Below the pieces are notes generated by a model. That model made no database searches. It had not been told where the DNA came from and worked only from the letters and a program-made list of their open reading frames with translations. The position numbers and the translations under genes were made by a program. A stretch of 35,114 bases of DNA, taken from positions 1-35,114 of the forward strand of contig CABVDL010000020.1 of assembly GCA_902497035.1 (NCBI GenBank), written 5' to 3'. Below are positions 14,519-21,987 of this stretch, piece by piece (the stretch's first letter is position 1; the number at the start of each line of letters is the position of its first letter). This DNA is from an uncultured Prevotella sp. GTDB taxonomy: Bacteria > Bacteroidota > Bacteroidia > Bacteroidales > Bacteroidaceae.

Positions 14519-15597
14519 AGCTTCGGATTTGGGATTTTCCGCATCACCTCCTTCACCAGCCAGGCGGCGCCGAGCGCGGTGATGGCATAAAGCAGCAGGC
14601 CGGCATACATGTCGCCCTGGCGCGAGATGGGAATGATGATCTTTCTGACGGTGGGATGTACGACAAACAGTGTCGCCGACACACTGCCGAGCCACTCCAG
14701 CACGTACCACAAGGCACGGCGCAGGCGCGGCCACGGCAGTTGCTCCACGGTCTTGACAAAATAGACCGAAGCGTAGCACACCAGCGCCGGCACGAGCATC
14801 CATGTCCAGAAGGTCTCGCTGCACGTCACAATGAGGAACGACGTCACCACCCAGCACATCAGCATTGAGCCGAAGTTCATGCGGATGAGCATGATCTTCT
14901 CGCCATAGCGGGCAAAGAGCAGGCCGAGTCCGAAAGGCAGCATGCCGCCCATGAAGTTGTAGCGCCAGCGGTTGAGCGACTCGCCCTCGGGAGCCAGGAA
15001 GAGCTGCACGGCCGTGCAGGCCACCATCAGCCCCACCGTCCAGCCCCAGTGGCGGCGGTAGAGCAGCAGCCGGTAGACAATGTAGAGCTGCAGCATCAGT
15101 CCGAAAAACCAGAACGGACCGGGCCAGATGTTGTGGTCGGGATTGGGATAGAGGTTGTTGACCATGGCCAACTGTCCCACAATCTGCGCCACGGTGTAGT
15201 GCCAGCGGCCGGGTGTCATCGCGTCGACCAGGATGAAGCAGATGAAGCCGACAATCATCATCTTGAAGAGCTTCAGGAAGTGGTAGCGGACAAAGGAGCC
15301 TGCGCCGGCCGTAACCTGGGCGCCTGCCGCATATTTCCGCTCAAGGCCGAAGGCACTGAGAAACAGAAACACCGGCACGCCATAGTGGCCGAAGAACGAC
15401 AGCAGGTGCATGGGCAGGAGCGCGTCGGCGTGGGCCGTGGCCTGCGTCAGCCAGTCCACATTATGCTGGAAATATTGATATTCGTTCTCCTTGACCACAG
15501 GACCGAGCCAGTGGCAGTAGTTGTGCAGGAATATACCGAGAATGGCCAACCCACGCAGTGCGGTGCATTCCGGGCGGGTGAGCAAATCGTTGTTCAT
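14515..15597 (-). CDS. Acyltransferase-3 family membrane protein (first of pair)
   Basis: A 360-residue polytopic protein with the AT3 opening LRGLAILGIFLHNYCHW, including the conserved Arg and His in and near the first helix. It also has PVFLFLSAFGLERKY, and VVHPTVRK near the end where family members carry a late membrane segment. The ATG at 15597 follows the phosphotransferase stop (15600) by 2 bp; the frame open to 15861 is a shadow. It is not a close duplicate of its neighbour: the loops and C-termini differ strongly, which suggests different acceptors or positions. Function beyond acyl transfer cannot be assigned. Confidence 0.8.
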   Translation of the reverse strand: MNNDLLTRPECTALRGLAILGIFLHNYCHWLGPVVKENEYQYFQHNVDWLTQATAHADALLPMHLLSFFGHYGVPVFLFLSAFGLERKYAAGAQVTAGAGSFVRYHFLKLFKMMIVGFICFILVDAMTPGRWHYTVAQIVGQLAMVNNLYPNPDHNIWPGPFWFFGLMLQLYIVYRLLLYRRHWGWTVGLMVACTAVQLFLAPEGESLNRWRYNFMGGMLPFGLGLLFARYGEKIMLIRMNFGSMLMCWVVTSFLIVTCSETFWTWMLVPALVCYASVYFVKTVEQLPWPRLRRALWYVLEWLGSVSATLFVVHPTVRKIIIPISRQGDMYAGLLLYAITALGAAWLVKEVMRKIPNPKL

Positions 15598-15599
15598 GC

Positions 15600-17483
15600 C
15601 TATTTGTCTTTTTCGTTTTCTTTCTCGCGCATGGCCTGGTCGCGCAGCTTGTCGTAGTCGGCCGAGTTTTTCAGGATGCGCGGGCGCATCTCGTTGTAGT
15701 CGGGCGAGAGCAGGTTGTATTGCGGATGATAGCTTTTTGTGGAGATGCCGGCGAGCCACACGAGCATGTGGGGCAGGGCGTCGGTCATGAAGCGCTTGCC
15801 GCTCGCGTCCTTCACGGCCTTGAACACCTCGGGATGGGTCACGGCATAGCGGTGGGAGCAATAGATCCAGAACGGCACCTCAAACTCATAGTGGGCCAGC
15901 GGCCAGTCGACATCGGCCGAGTGGTTGCGGCAGACAATGTCGCGGCCCGGCTCATAGATCTCCTCGCCGTGGTCGGGCATGTAGATGACGATGGCGTTCT
16001 GGTTGGCGAAGCGTTTCACGATCTGGTCGACAATGGAGTCGTTGTAGAGGCAGGCATTGTCGTAGTTAGCAATCATGTTCAGCCGACGGTGGTTGTTGCT
16101 GATGTCGGGCCGGCGCTCCACATAGTCGTCGGCAGTAAATTTCCTGCGGTCAAGCGGGTAGCGGGTGTTGTAGCTCACGTGCTGGCCGATGAGGTGGAAG
16201 ATGATGAGGTTGTGGCCCTTGAGGTCTATCCGCCCGTCTTTCAGAAAGCGGTCGTAGTCGGCGAGCAGACCGTCGTCGAAAGGATGCAGCTCCGTGTTGC
16301 GCACGTCAAACTGTGCCTTGCTCAACACGGGGTTGTTGAGGAAGAAACCGCCCGAGAAGTCGTACACGGCCTGCCTGGCCTCGGGCAGGAACTGATTGGT
16401 GAGGAACGTCACCTTGTAGCCGGCCTTGCGGAAGAGCTCGGGGAACAGAGGGTAGTCGCACCACTCTCCTCTCTCGCCGACGACGTGCATTGACAGCACA
16501 TTCTTGAACACGAAGCTCGTCAGGTTCCAGCAAGACACCACATCGTCGAACTTCGTCAGCAGACCGCGGCGCTCAAGCCTGCGCTGGCGCGGCGTGTCCT
16601 TGATGCCGTAGCCGTAGAGCTGGCAGTGGGAACGGCTGTAGCTCTCGCCGATAATCAGCACGATGTTGGGCGAACGGTAGCTGCACGAGTCGACCGTGGC
16701 TGCATTGGAGGCGGCGATGCACCGGTCCACCTGCTTCGAGGCCAGCTCGTTGCTGTAGATGCTGAAAGCAAGGCGATAGACAGGGAGATAGAACTCTCCG
16801 TGGCCTGACTCTGTCAGAATATGCTCCACCTCGCCGATGGTGCCGGCAGTCATCAGACGCGTCATGCCCGCCTTGTTATGCCAACTGCCGCACACACTCC
16901 ACACCAGCAGCACCGCCACTGCCAACGCCGACAAGGGGACGATGCGGAAGCGGTCGGAGAACGAGCTGACCCTGATGAAGAACGGCTTGACCAGCTGACT
17001 GTAGTTCAGCTTGAACAACCGGCAGAGCTTCTTGCGCAGGGCGATGACACCATGGGCCGCCATCAGCACCACGATCCAGCCAATAGGCGACAGCAGTACG
17101 TCGAAATTGAGATAGGTCCTGAAGAACTCACCGGCCTCGCGGCTGTCGGTCTCGCCCACCAAGAGCAGCATCGACGGATTGATGGTCGACCCGAATTTCC
17201 AAAAGCAGAACACGTCGGTGACGGCCACACTATAAAGCACGACATAGAGCAGGCGCCGAACCCACACACGTATCTTCTGCGGAATGAGCGACAACACCGC
17301 ACAAGCCACATAGACATCAAGGAACAGCTCAAGCCAAAGGTTGTCGTACACCCTGGCACCCCTGGCAGCGGGCAGCGTGAGCAAGGCACACAGCACACCC
17401 AACAGATACATGGAGACGAAGAACACTCCGTTGTCGATAAACGGCCGCAACAGCACTTGCCCTATCCGCTTCAATACTTTCAT
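15600..17483 (-). CDS. Membrane phosphotransferase of the alkaline phosphatase superfamily (phosphoethanolamine transferase-like)
   Basis: The 627-residue protein has about five N-terminal membrane helices (residues 15-200) and a large periplasmic sulfatase-fold domain. Metal-site motifs are IGESYSRSHCQLYGY at 278-292 (Glu280), HLIGQH at 430-435 and PDHGEE at 503-508. Thr322 in NLTSFVF sits where the nucleophile of EptA-like enzymes lies. The family moves phosphoethanolamine or phosphoglycerol from a phospholipid to lipid A or surface glycans. It is the first gene of a seven-gene operon, with a strong promoter 27 bp upstream. The Lys/Glu-rich tail (residues 615-627) is probably disordered. 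The exact group transferred is not determined. Confidence 0.85.
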   Translation of the reverse strand: MKVLKRIGQVLLRPFIDNGVFFVSMYLLGVLCALLTLPAARGARVYDNLWLELFLDVYVACAVLSLIPQKIRVWVRRLLYVVLYSVAVTDVFCFWKFGSTINPSMLLLVGETDSREAGEFFRTYLNFDVLLSPIGWIVVLMAAHGVIALRKKLCRLFKLNYSQLVKPFFIRVSSFSDRFRIVPLSALAVAVLLVWSVCGSWHNKAGMTRLMTAGTIGEVEHILTESGHGEFYLPVYRLAFSIYSNELASKQVDRCIAASNAATVDSCSYRSPNIVLIIGESYSRSHCQLYGYGIKDTPRQRRLERRGLLTKFDDVVSCWNLTSFVFKNVLSMHVVGERGEWCDYPLFPELFRKAGYKVTFLTNQFLPEARQAVYDFSGGFFLNNPVLSKAQFDVRNTELHPFDDGLLADYDRFLKDGRIDLKGHNLIIFHLIGQHVSYNTRYPLDRRKFTADDYVERRPDISNNHRRLNMIANYDNACLYNDSIVDQIVKRFANQNAIVIYMPDHGEEIYEPGRDIVCRNHSADVDWPLAHYEFEVPFWIYCSHRYAVTHPEVFKAVKDASGKRFMTDALPHMLVWLAGISTKSYHPQYNLLSPDYNEMRPRILKNSADYDKLRDQAMREKENEKDK

Positions 17484-17509
17484 CGCTATTCTTACCGGTT
17501 TATTCCGTG

Positions 17510-17540
17510 CAAAAATAGCATTAATTCTTCATCCGGCAAA
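17510..17540 (-). promoter_or_regulatory. Promoter of the seven-gene glycan operon
   Basis: On the minus strand: TTTG at 17540-17537, exactly 19 nt, then TATTTTTG at 17517-17510, a full match to the Bacteroidetes -33/-7 pattern. Transcription would start near 17503, about 20 nt before the ATG at 17483. The genes downstream overlap or nearly touch as far as gtrA, so this promoter probably drives the whole unit to 9977. Confidence 0.75.
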
Positions 17541-17559
17541 GGGAAAAGGAAAATAAGTT

Positions 17560-17590
17560 GCCACGAATGTGGCACGTGCCACATTCTGGC
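17560..17590 (-). terminator. Perfect 22-bp palindrome, likely terminator of the small gene
   Basis: Positions 17565-17586 are a perfect 22-bp palindrome, extended by GCCA/TGGC (17560-17563, 17587-17590) with one bulged base. On the minus strand it starts 8 nt after the stop of the 17598-17852 gene and is followed by a T-rich stretch (17559-17536), as expected for an intrinsic terminator. It also lies 20 bp upstream of the next operon's -33 box, so an operator role is possible. Confidence 0.65.
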
Positions 17591-17597
17591 GGAACGG

Positions 17598-17852
17598 TCA
17601 GCTGACCACTACCTTACCACGATTTCCTGCCATTGCAAACATAAAGGGGTAGCGGAAGCCAAGCTCCCAGCCGAGGGTCCAATAATTGTTGACATTGGGT
17701 ATCTCTGCCTGCACAAGGCACCGGTGGTCGACGCGGCTCTCAGGCGTAGTGCGGAAAAGCACGGCGCGGTTGCGGATATAGTCCCACACCAGACTGGTGA
17801 GGTCACGGACGTAGCTTTTCATGTCCTTATTGATTTTCATGCTGATTTTCAT
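17598..17852 (-). CDS. Small hypothetical protein
   Basis: An 84-residue frame (in-frame ATGs at 17852, 17840 and 17822). The protein is rich in Trp, Tyr, Phe and Arg (LVWDYIRNR, NNYWTLGWELGFRYPFMF) and has no signal peptide, cysteine cluster or recognised domain. Two signs beyond length suggest it is real: a perfect -7 promoter box 80 bp upstream (17933-17940), and a terminator-like palindrome beginning 8 nt after its stop. It would thus be a monocistronic unit between two operons. The start is uncertain because the two first ATGs lie in a duplicated GATTTTCATG string. I do not recognise its function. Confidence 0.55.
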   Translation of the reverse strand: MKISMKINKDMKSYVRDLTSLVWDYIRNRAVLFRTTPESRVDHRCLVQAEIPNVNNYWTLGWELGFRYPFMFAMAGNRGKVVVS

Positions 17853-17932
17853 GTCGGTTCCTTTCTTTTAATAGGCTATTGCTTTACAATGCACATGAAA
17901 GAAGCAGACCGTCTGACTTTCCCTGTACAATG

Positions 17933-17940
17933 CAAAGATA
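17933..17940 (-). promoter_or_regulatory. -7 promoter box of the small gene
   Basis: TATCTTTG on the minus strand, a perfect match to TAnnTTTG, in an AT-rich stretch. The first candidate start (17852) is 80 bp downstream. No clear -33 TTTG at 19-20 nt. Confidence 0.5.
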
Positions 17941-18076
17941 GCCTTTTACGGACACGTGGCATCTTTTCCCGTCAATCTTTAACGATGTTTGCCGTTCGAT
18001 AGACAATTTATGTTATAACCGGGGAGAACGAGGTTAATTTTGACACGAAACAAAAGCGAGCCTCAGCCGTACCGCA

Positions 18077-18190
18077 CGAGTACCTCACGTGAAGTACTGC
18101 AGTAATCAAGGCCGAATTACCCGAGTACTTGGGCTGAAGTACTGCAGTAATCAAGGCCGAATTACTCGAGTACTTCACATGAAGTACTGG
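18077..18190. repeat. 45-bp tandem repeat with internal palindromes
   Basis: Two full units begin at 18090 and 18135 and agree at 40 of their first 41 bases. A truncated unit starts at 18180 and the tail of another precedes 18090. Each unit holds GTAAT...ATTAC inverted arms around a 9-nt loop and AGTACT palindromes at its edges, so each can form a hairpin. The 45-bp period is 15 codons, so a frame can stay open through it without being a gene. Confidence 0.85.
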
Positions 18191-18223
18191 CGCGGCACTG
18201 CTGGCCGCACCAGCAAACACAAC

Positions 18224-18305
18224 ACAAGCCGATGTTGCCATCGGCTTGTCATGGTAGTCTCACTCTCCCCATTTGTGGGAATCCTCACGCGCGGTGCGCG
18301 TGAGG
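18224..18305 (-). terminator. Two hairpins ending the SusC operon
   Basis: Arms 18283-18292 and 18296-18305 form a perfect 10-bp stem with a 3-nt loop. Arms 18224-18234 and 18239-18249 form a perfect 11-bp stem with a 4-nt loop. Both lie within about 115 bp after the TlpA-like gene stop (18337, minus). The second is followed on the minus strand by a T/G-rich stretch. No plus-strand gene ends nearby, so they most likely terminate the minus-strand operon. Confidence 0.6.
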
Positions 18306-18336
18306 GGGTGGGGCCGAAAGGGACCGTACGGGGCCT

Positions 18337-19638
18337 TTATTTCAGTCCTTGGAGAAGCGTCAGCGCCTCGGGCGAGCTGGGGCGCGGGGCATCATAGACG
18401 AGCAGGCGGCCCTGCTTGTCGTAGACGAGGAAATGGGGTATGCCCCTCACGTTGAGCGCCTCGGCCAGCCGGCCGTTGCTGTCGTGCAGCTGCATGCCGG
18501 TGAGACCCAGCGAGCGCTTGCGCTTGAGCCACGCCTCGCGCGACTGGTCGATGGAGATGGAGACAAAGGCGACGGGCAGTCCCTCGCAGGCCTGCTCCAG
18601 CTTGTGCAGCGCGGGTATCTCTCTGATGCACGGCACGCACCATGAGGCCCACAGGTCGATATAGACATAGCGGCCATGCAATGAGGCAAAGTCGAAGGTC
18701 TGGCCCGTGCTGTCCTCCAACACGACCGTCCTGGGAAACGGCTGTCCGCCGACAGTGCTCAGACGGGCCGTGAAGTCACTGACGAGGCGGGCTGGCAACT
18801 GGTACTGCTCCACGGCCGCAGTCACCTGGCGCAGGCCCCGCACATAGTCCTTGGAATAGTCAAGCTGTCTGATGAACTGCTGGACAAGCGTGGTGCCCAC
18901 ACGGCGGCGCAGCGCCGGCGTGTGATAATGGCCGTAGAGATAGGCCAGGCGTGCGCCCAGCGAGTCGTGGGGCAGCGTGTGGAGAATGATGCGCGGCGTG
19001 TCGTAGAACGTAGCGGCAATTCTGCTGTCGAGCGCCTCAGCAGCGTCGCCCCAGGGAAGCGGCTCCTTGGGGTAGCGCGTAATCCAGTAGGCGGCGGCCT
19101 GCGTGTAGGCCCAGGCACGGAGGTAGGCCGACACGTCGCCGTTGGGCTTGAGTGCCGTCACCAGCGAGTCGGCCACGGTGAGGTAGCCCCCGGCCATGGC
19201 CTTCTCCCGTTCGGGTGAGATTTGCCGTCCCTGTTCCCACAGCGCGCGGCTGCGCCGGTAGACATCCTCGTTGAAGGCCGACAGCGCGCGGTTGTCGGCA
19301 TCGCTCTTGTTGGTCAGGCAGCCGTCGGCGCCGAGACTGAGCCGCAGCCTTGTCTTGCCGTCGAGCCACACCGGCAGGATGACCTGCCGGTGGCCGGCCA
19401 CACCCACGAGGCGGCTCAGACCGCGCAGCGAGTCGCCCACCGCGCCCTCCACCTTATTACGACGCACCACGATGGAGTCAGTCCCCTGGCCGTCGACGGG
19501 CATCACCAGGAGACTTGTGGGCAAGACGCCCGTCCCGCTGATGCTGCCACTCAGTGTCAGCTTTCCTGCCTGCGCGCCGGCAGACAGGAAAGCGACGGCC
19601 ACGAGCAGGGCCGTCATCCCTATTCTCAGTCTCGTCAT
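18337..19638 (-). CDS. TlpA-like thioredoxin-fold lipoprotein-operon protein
   Basis: The 433-residue protein has a signal peptide (about 1-24, ending AGAQA), an N-terminal beta-rich domain (about 25-110) resembling those found before Bacteroidetes redoxin domains, a helical middle, and a C-terminal thioredoxin fold. The redox site is WASWCVPC with Cys334 and Cys337, and the cis-Pro motif is RGIPHF. It should act in the periplasm as a thiol-disulfide oxidoreductase or reductase. Its start overlaps the stop of the PKD-like gene (ATGA at 19635-19638), so it is part of the SusC operon. Such redoxins are common last genes of SusC/SusD/DUF4843/PKD operons, but their substrates are not established. 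Confidence 0.85.
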   Translation of the reverse strand: MTRLRIGMTALLVAVAFLSAGAQAGKLTLSGSISGTGVLPTSLLVMPVDGQGTDSIVVRRNKVEGAVGDSLRGLSRLVGVAGHRQVILPVWLDGKTRLRLSLGADGCLTNKSDADNRALSAFNEDVYRRSRALWEQGRQISPEREKAMAGGYLTVADSLVTALKPNGDVSAYLRAWAYTQAAAYWITRYPKEPLPWGDAAEALDSRIAATFYDTPRIILHTLPHDSLGARLAYLYGHYHTPALRRRVGTTLVQQFIRQLDYSKDYVRGLRQVTAAVEQYQLPARLVSDFTARLSTVGGQPFPRTVVLEDSTGQTFDFASLHGRYVYIDLWASWCVPCIREIPALHKLEQACEGLPVAFVSISIDQSREAWLKRKRSLGLTGMQLHDSNGRLAEALNVRGIPHFLVYDKQGRLLVYDAPRPSSPEALTLLQGLK

Positions 19639-21179
19639 TGGGCAATGCTGGGCTTGTAAAGCACGGCCGAAATGCGGTCGGCACAGTTTCTGAACTCCAT
19701 GTACGGCTTCACATTGCCGTGGTTGGTGGTGCTGAGGTCCTTGGCATTGAAGATGTAGAAGTTGCCGCGGTGGGTCGCGGGGTCCATCGTGGCGACATAC
19801 ACCTGCTCAAACGACGTGTTGGACGAGAGCGACGTGACAATCTCACTGCCGAAGTCGTACACCCACTCCTCTTTCTTCGGGAAGGCGAACGTACCGTCGG
19901 TGAGGAACACGTAGAGCTTGTTGTCAACGGTGTAGAAATGGCGGTGGTACTTCACCGACACGGGCATGAAGGCTCCCCGGGCAGGCACGGCCTCGTCGCC
20001 GGTGAGCGTCAGGTCCTGACGGGTAGCGTAAGTCGTGTCCTTACCAAAATCATTCATGTAGGTGAAGAAGTGCCAGTTGTTGGCATTGTCCTTGTCGTGG
20101 GTGATGATGTATGTGGGCAGCAGATAGTTGGCATTACGCGCATCCGCGCTCATGGCCGTCACCAGCGTATGCCCGGCAGAGAGCTGGCCGGACCCTACAA
20201 AAGGAGCCGGCAGTTTGTAATAGCTGTAATAGGGTTCAAGCTTGTACACCTCAGGCTTGCTGTAGTCGAGGTACAGCGTGGTGGACTGATTGCCGCTGAA
20301 ATCGGTGATGAATATTTCATCAAACCTCGGGTTCCCGGCGAAGTAGTTGTACTCAAAGGGAAACATGTACTGCAGGTTGCAATGCACGTACTTGCCCGTA
20401 GCGCCATCATAGGCAAAGGGATAAGGCACCGAGGTGTCGCCGGCAATGAACCTGGTGGCCTTGAAGCCTGGATAGATGTCGCTGAAGCTGATGCCTGACA
20501 CCAGGGTGAAGGTGTTGGGGTCGAGGAAGTAGCAGCGGTTCTCGTCGGCCACCATCACCCGGTTGATGGTCTTTGGCCAGGTGAGCTTGCCCAGCACGGC
20601 GTTGAGCAGCCTGCCGGTTTTGAGGTCGGGGTTCATGCGTTCCAGACAATGCTCCATGACCAGGCTGGTCACGCCCAGTTTCTTCTCGGCCGTGGTGGGT
20701 ATCTTCACAAACGCGAGGTTGCCCTTGCCCGTGTCGTCGTTGGACACCAGGACGAAGCCGCGCTCGAAGGTGCGGTTGATGTTGATGCGGTAGTCGGCCG
20801 TCAGGCCCTGCTTGCCGTCGGTCACGGTGAGGTGGGCGTAGTAGGAGCCGCCCTCGGTGAACAGGTGGCGCAGCGTCTTGCTGCTGTCCGCGTCGGTCAG
20901 CTGGCCTTTCACGCCGTCGGTGAGCGTGCCCACCTGCCAGCGGTAGGTGAGCTGCGTGGTGTCGCCGCCGTAGGTCACCTTAGGCGTGATGACAGCCTCC
21001 TCGCCGAGGTTGAAGTCATATTCCTCCATCGTGGAGCTGCCCGTCCCCTCAAGGGAGAGGCTGCTCAGCCGCGACGCGTCGGCGTAGGTGCTGTCGTCGC
21101 TGATGCAGGAGGAGAACGTTAGCAGCGGGAGAACAAGCGCGGCGAGCACTGAAAGTTGCTTGATATGTCTTTTCATCAT
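19635..21179 (-). CDS. PKD-like family surface lipoprotein
   Basis: The 514-residue lipoprotein has a lipobox ending at Cys25 followed by acidic residues (SDD), compatible with the Bacteroidetes surface-export signal. Residues about 35-135 form a PKD-like domain (TYRWQVGTL, HLTVTD). The rest is a beta-rich region that looks like a repeated-blade fold (FVLVSNDD, YFLDPNTF, VYVATMDP). It matches the PKD-like family proteins that sit with SusC/SusD and DUF4843 genes. It is probably an outer-surface binding partner of the transporter. The ligand is unknown. It begins 19 bp after the DUF4843 gene. Confidence 0.8.
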   Translation of the reverse strand: MMKRHIKQLSVLAALVLPLLTFSSCISDDSTYADASRLSSLSLEGTGSSTMEEYDFNLGEEAVITPKVTYGGDTTQLTYRWQVGTLTDGVKGQLTDADSSKTLRHLFTEGGSYYAHLTVTDGKQGLTADYRININRTFERGFVLVSNDDTGKGNLAFVKIPTTAEKKLGVTSLVMEHCLERMNPDLKTGRLLNAVLGKLTWPKTINRVMVADENRCYFLDPNTFTLVSGISFSDIYPGFKATRFIAGDTSVPYPFAYDGATGKYVHCNLQYMFPFEYNYFAGNPRFDEIFITDFSGNQSTTLYLDYSKPEVYKLEPYYSYYKLPAPFVGSGQLSAGHTLVTAMSADARNANYLLPTYIITHDKDNANNWHFFTYMNDFGKDTTYATRQDLTLTGDEAVPARGAFMPVSVKYHRHFYTVDNKLYVFLTDGTFAFPKKEEWVYDFGSEIVTSLSSNTSFEQVYVATMDPATHRGNFYIFNAKDLSTTNHGNVKPYMEFRNCADRISAVLYKPSIAQ

Positions 21180-21198
21180 TGTTGTTGTTTTTAACAGA

Positions 21199-21966
21199 CT
21201 AACGGACTTGCGGCACGGCCTGCCACGTAATCCGGTCCTTGGTTTCTTTGTACATCGGGATGAGGACGTACTGGATGAGGAAGTTGTCGTACATAGACAT
21301 CGGCCCCTGCATCGACTTCGCCCTGACGAAGTAGTCGCCGTAGGCGGCTATCATCTCGTCGTATACGCTCTTGTTGGCCTTTGGCGCGAGGTCGTAGAAG
21401 TACTTGAAGAAGAGCTGTGCGTTCTCAAACGAGTACTCGGGCAGCGGCTCATACGTTGACCACCAGTCGGGGCGCTGCGTGGGACGGATGTCGGAGTAGG
21501 TGATGGTGAAGTCGCGCTGGCCCTCGGGGCGCAGGTCCCCGTTCTCGGTGATGCGCAGGCGGAGCTTGAACTTACGCTGCTGTATCGCCGGGTCGTTGTC
21601 GCGGAGCAGGTGCACGCGTGCCGTGGTGGCGATGGAGTCCGGCTCCAGCACCACGGGGTCGACGGTGTAGTGCTTTCCCTCGACCATGTCGGTGGAGTCG
21701 GCTACCGGCACCAGACTGACCGTGCGCGCCGTGCGTGCCGGCATGCCCATCAGACTGATGGGCAGACTGACCACGTGATCGCTGGCAATGTCGTAGTTGA
21801 AGGCGTAGTCGACGATGGTGTCGCTGACACCGCTTGCGTTGAGGTAGTTGAAGAACACGGCGTCCTTCTGGCCGGTGTCATATACCTTGTAGTCCTCGTC
21901 AGTGCACGACGCCGCGAGCAGGGCGCCGGCAAGGAGGAGCAGATAGGAATGCTTGAATATATTCAT
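21199..21966 (-). CDS. DUF4843 family lipoprotein
   Basis: The 255-residue protein has a lipoprotein signal with Cys21 (LLAASC) followed by TDED. Residues about 35-150 are an immunoglobulin-like beta region (DAVFFNYLN, VSLPISLMG, FKLRLRITENGDL) and the C-terminal half is helical. This is the pattern of the DUF4843 family, found next to SusD-type lipoproteins. It is likely a surface accessory protein of the SusC/D complex. It lies 21 bp after the SusD gene. Function in the complex is not known. Confidence 0.85.
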   Translation of the reverse strand: MNIFKHSYLLLLAGALLAASCTDEDYKVYDTGQKDAVFFNYLNASGVSDTIVDYAFNYDIASDHVVSLPISLMGMPARTARTVSLVPVADSTDMVEGKHYTVDPVVLEPDSIATTARVHLLRDNDPAIQQRKFKLRLRITENGDLRPEGQRDFTITYSDIRPTQRPDWWSTYEPLPEYSFENAQLFFKYFYDLAPKANKSVYDEMIAAYGDYFVRAKSMQGPMSMYDNFLIQYVLIPMYKETKDRITWQAVPQVR

Positions 21967-21987
21967 GATGGTATCGTCAATGTGAGT

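Larger units (their letters stand above)
17853..18336. other. Gene-poor region of about 480 bp
   Basis: It contains the promoter box of the small gene (17933-17940), a 45-bp tandem repeat (18077-18190) and two strong hairpins (18224-18249, 18283-18305) that probably end the SusC operon. A 77-codon minus-strand frame (18008-18241) runs through the repeats and reads as a repetitive peptide with no domain. I leave it uncalled. Confidence 0.6.

Noticed and set aside
18077..18190. CRISPR-like array
   Set aside because: Whole 45-bp units repeat with no unique spacers of constant length, there are only two full units, and no cas gene is present.
18008..18241. A 77-codon minus-strand frame with a 15-residue repeat
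   Set aside because: It is open because the 45-bp repeat period is a multiple of three. There is no domain, and it overlaps the probable terminator at 18224-18249.
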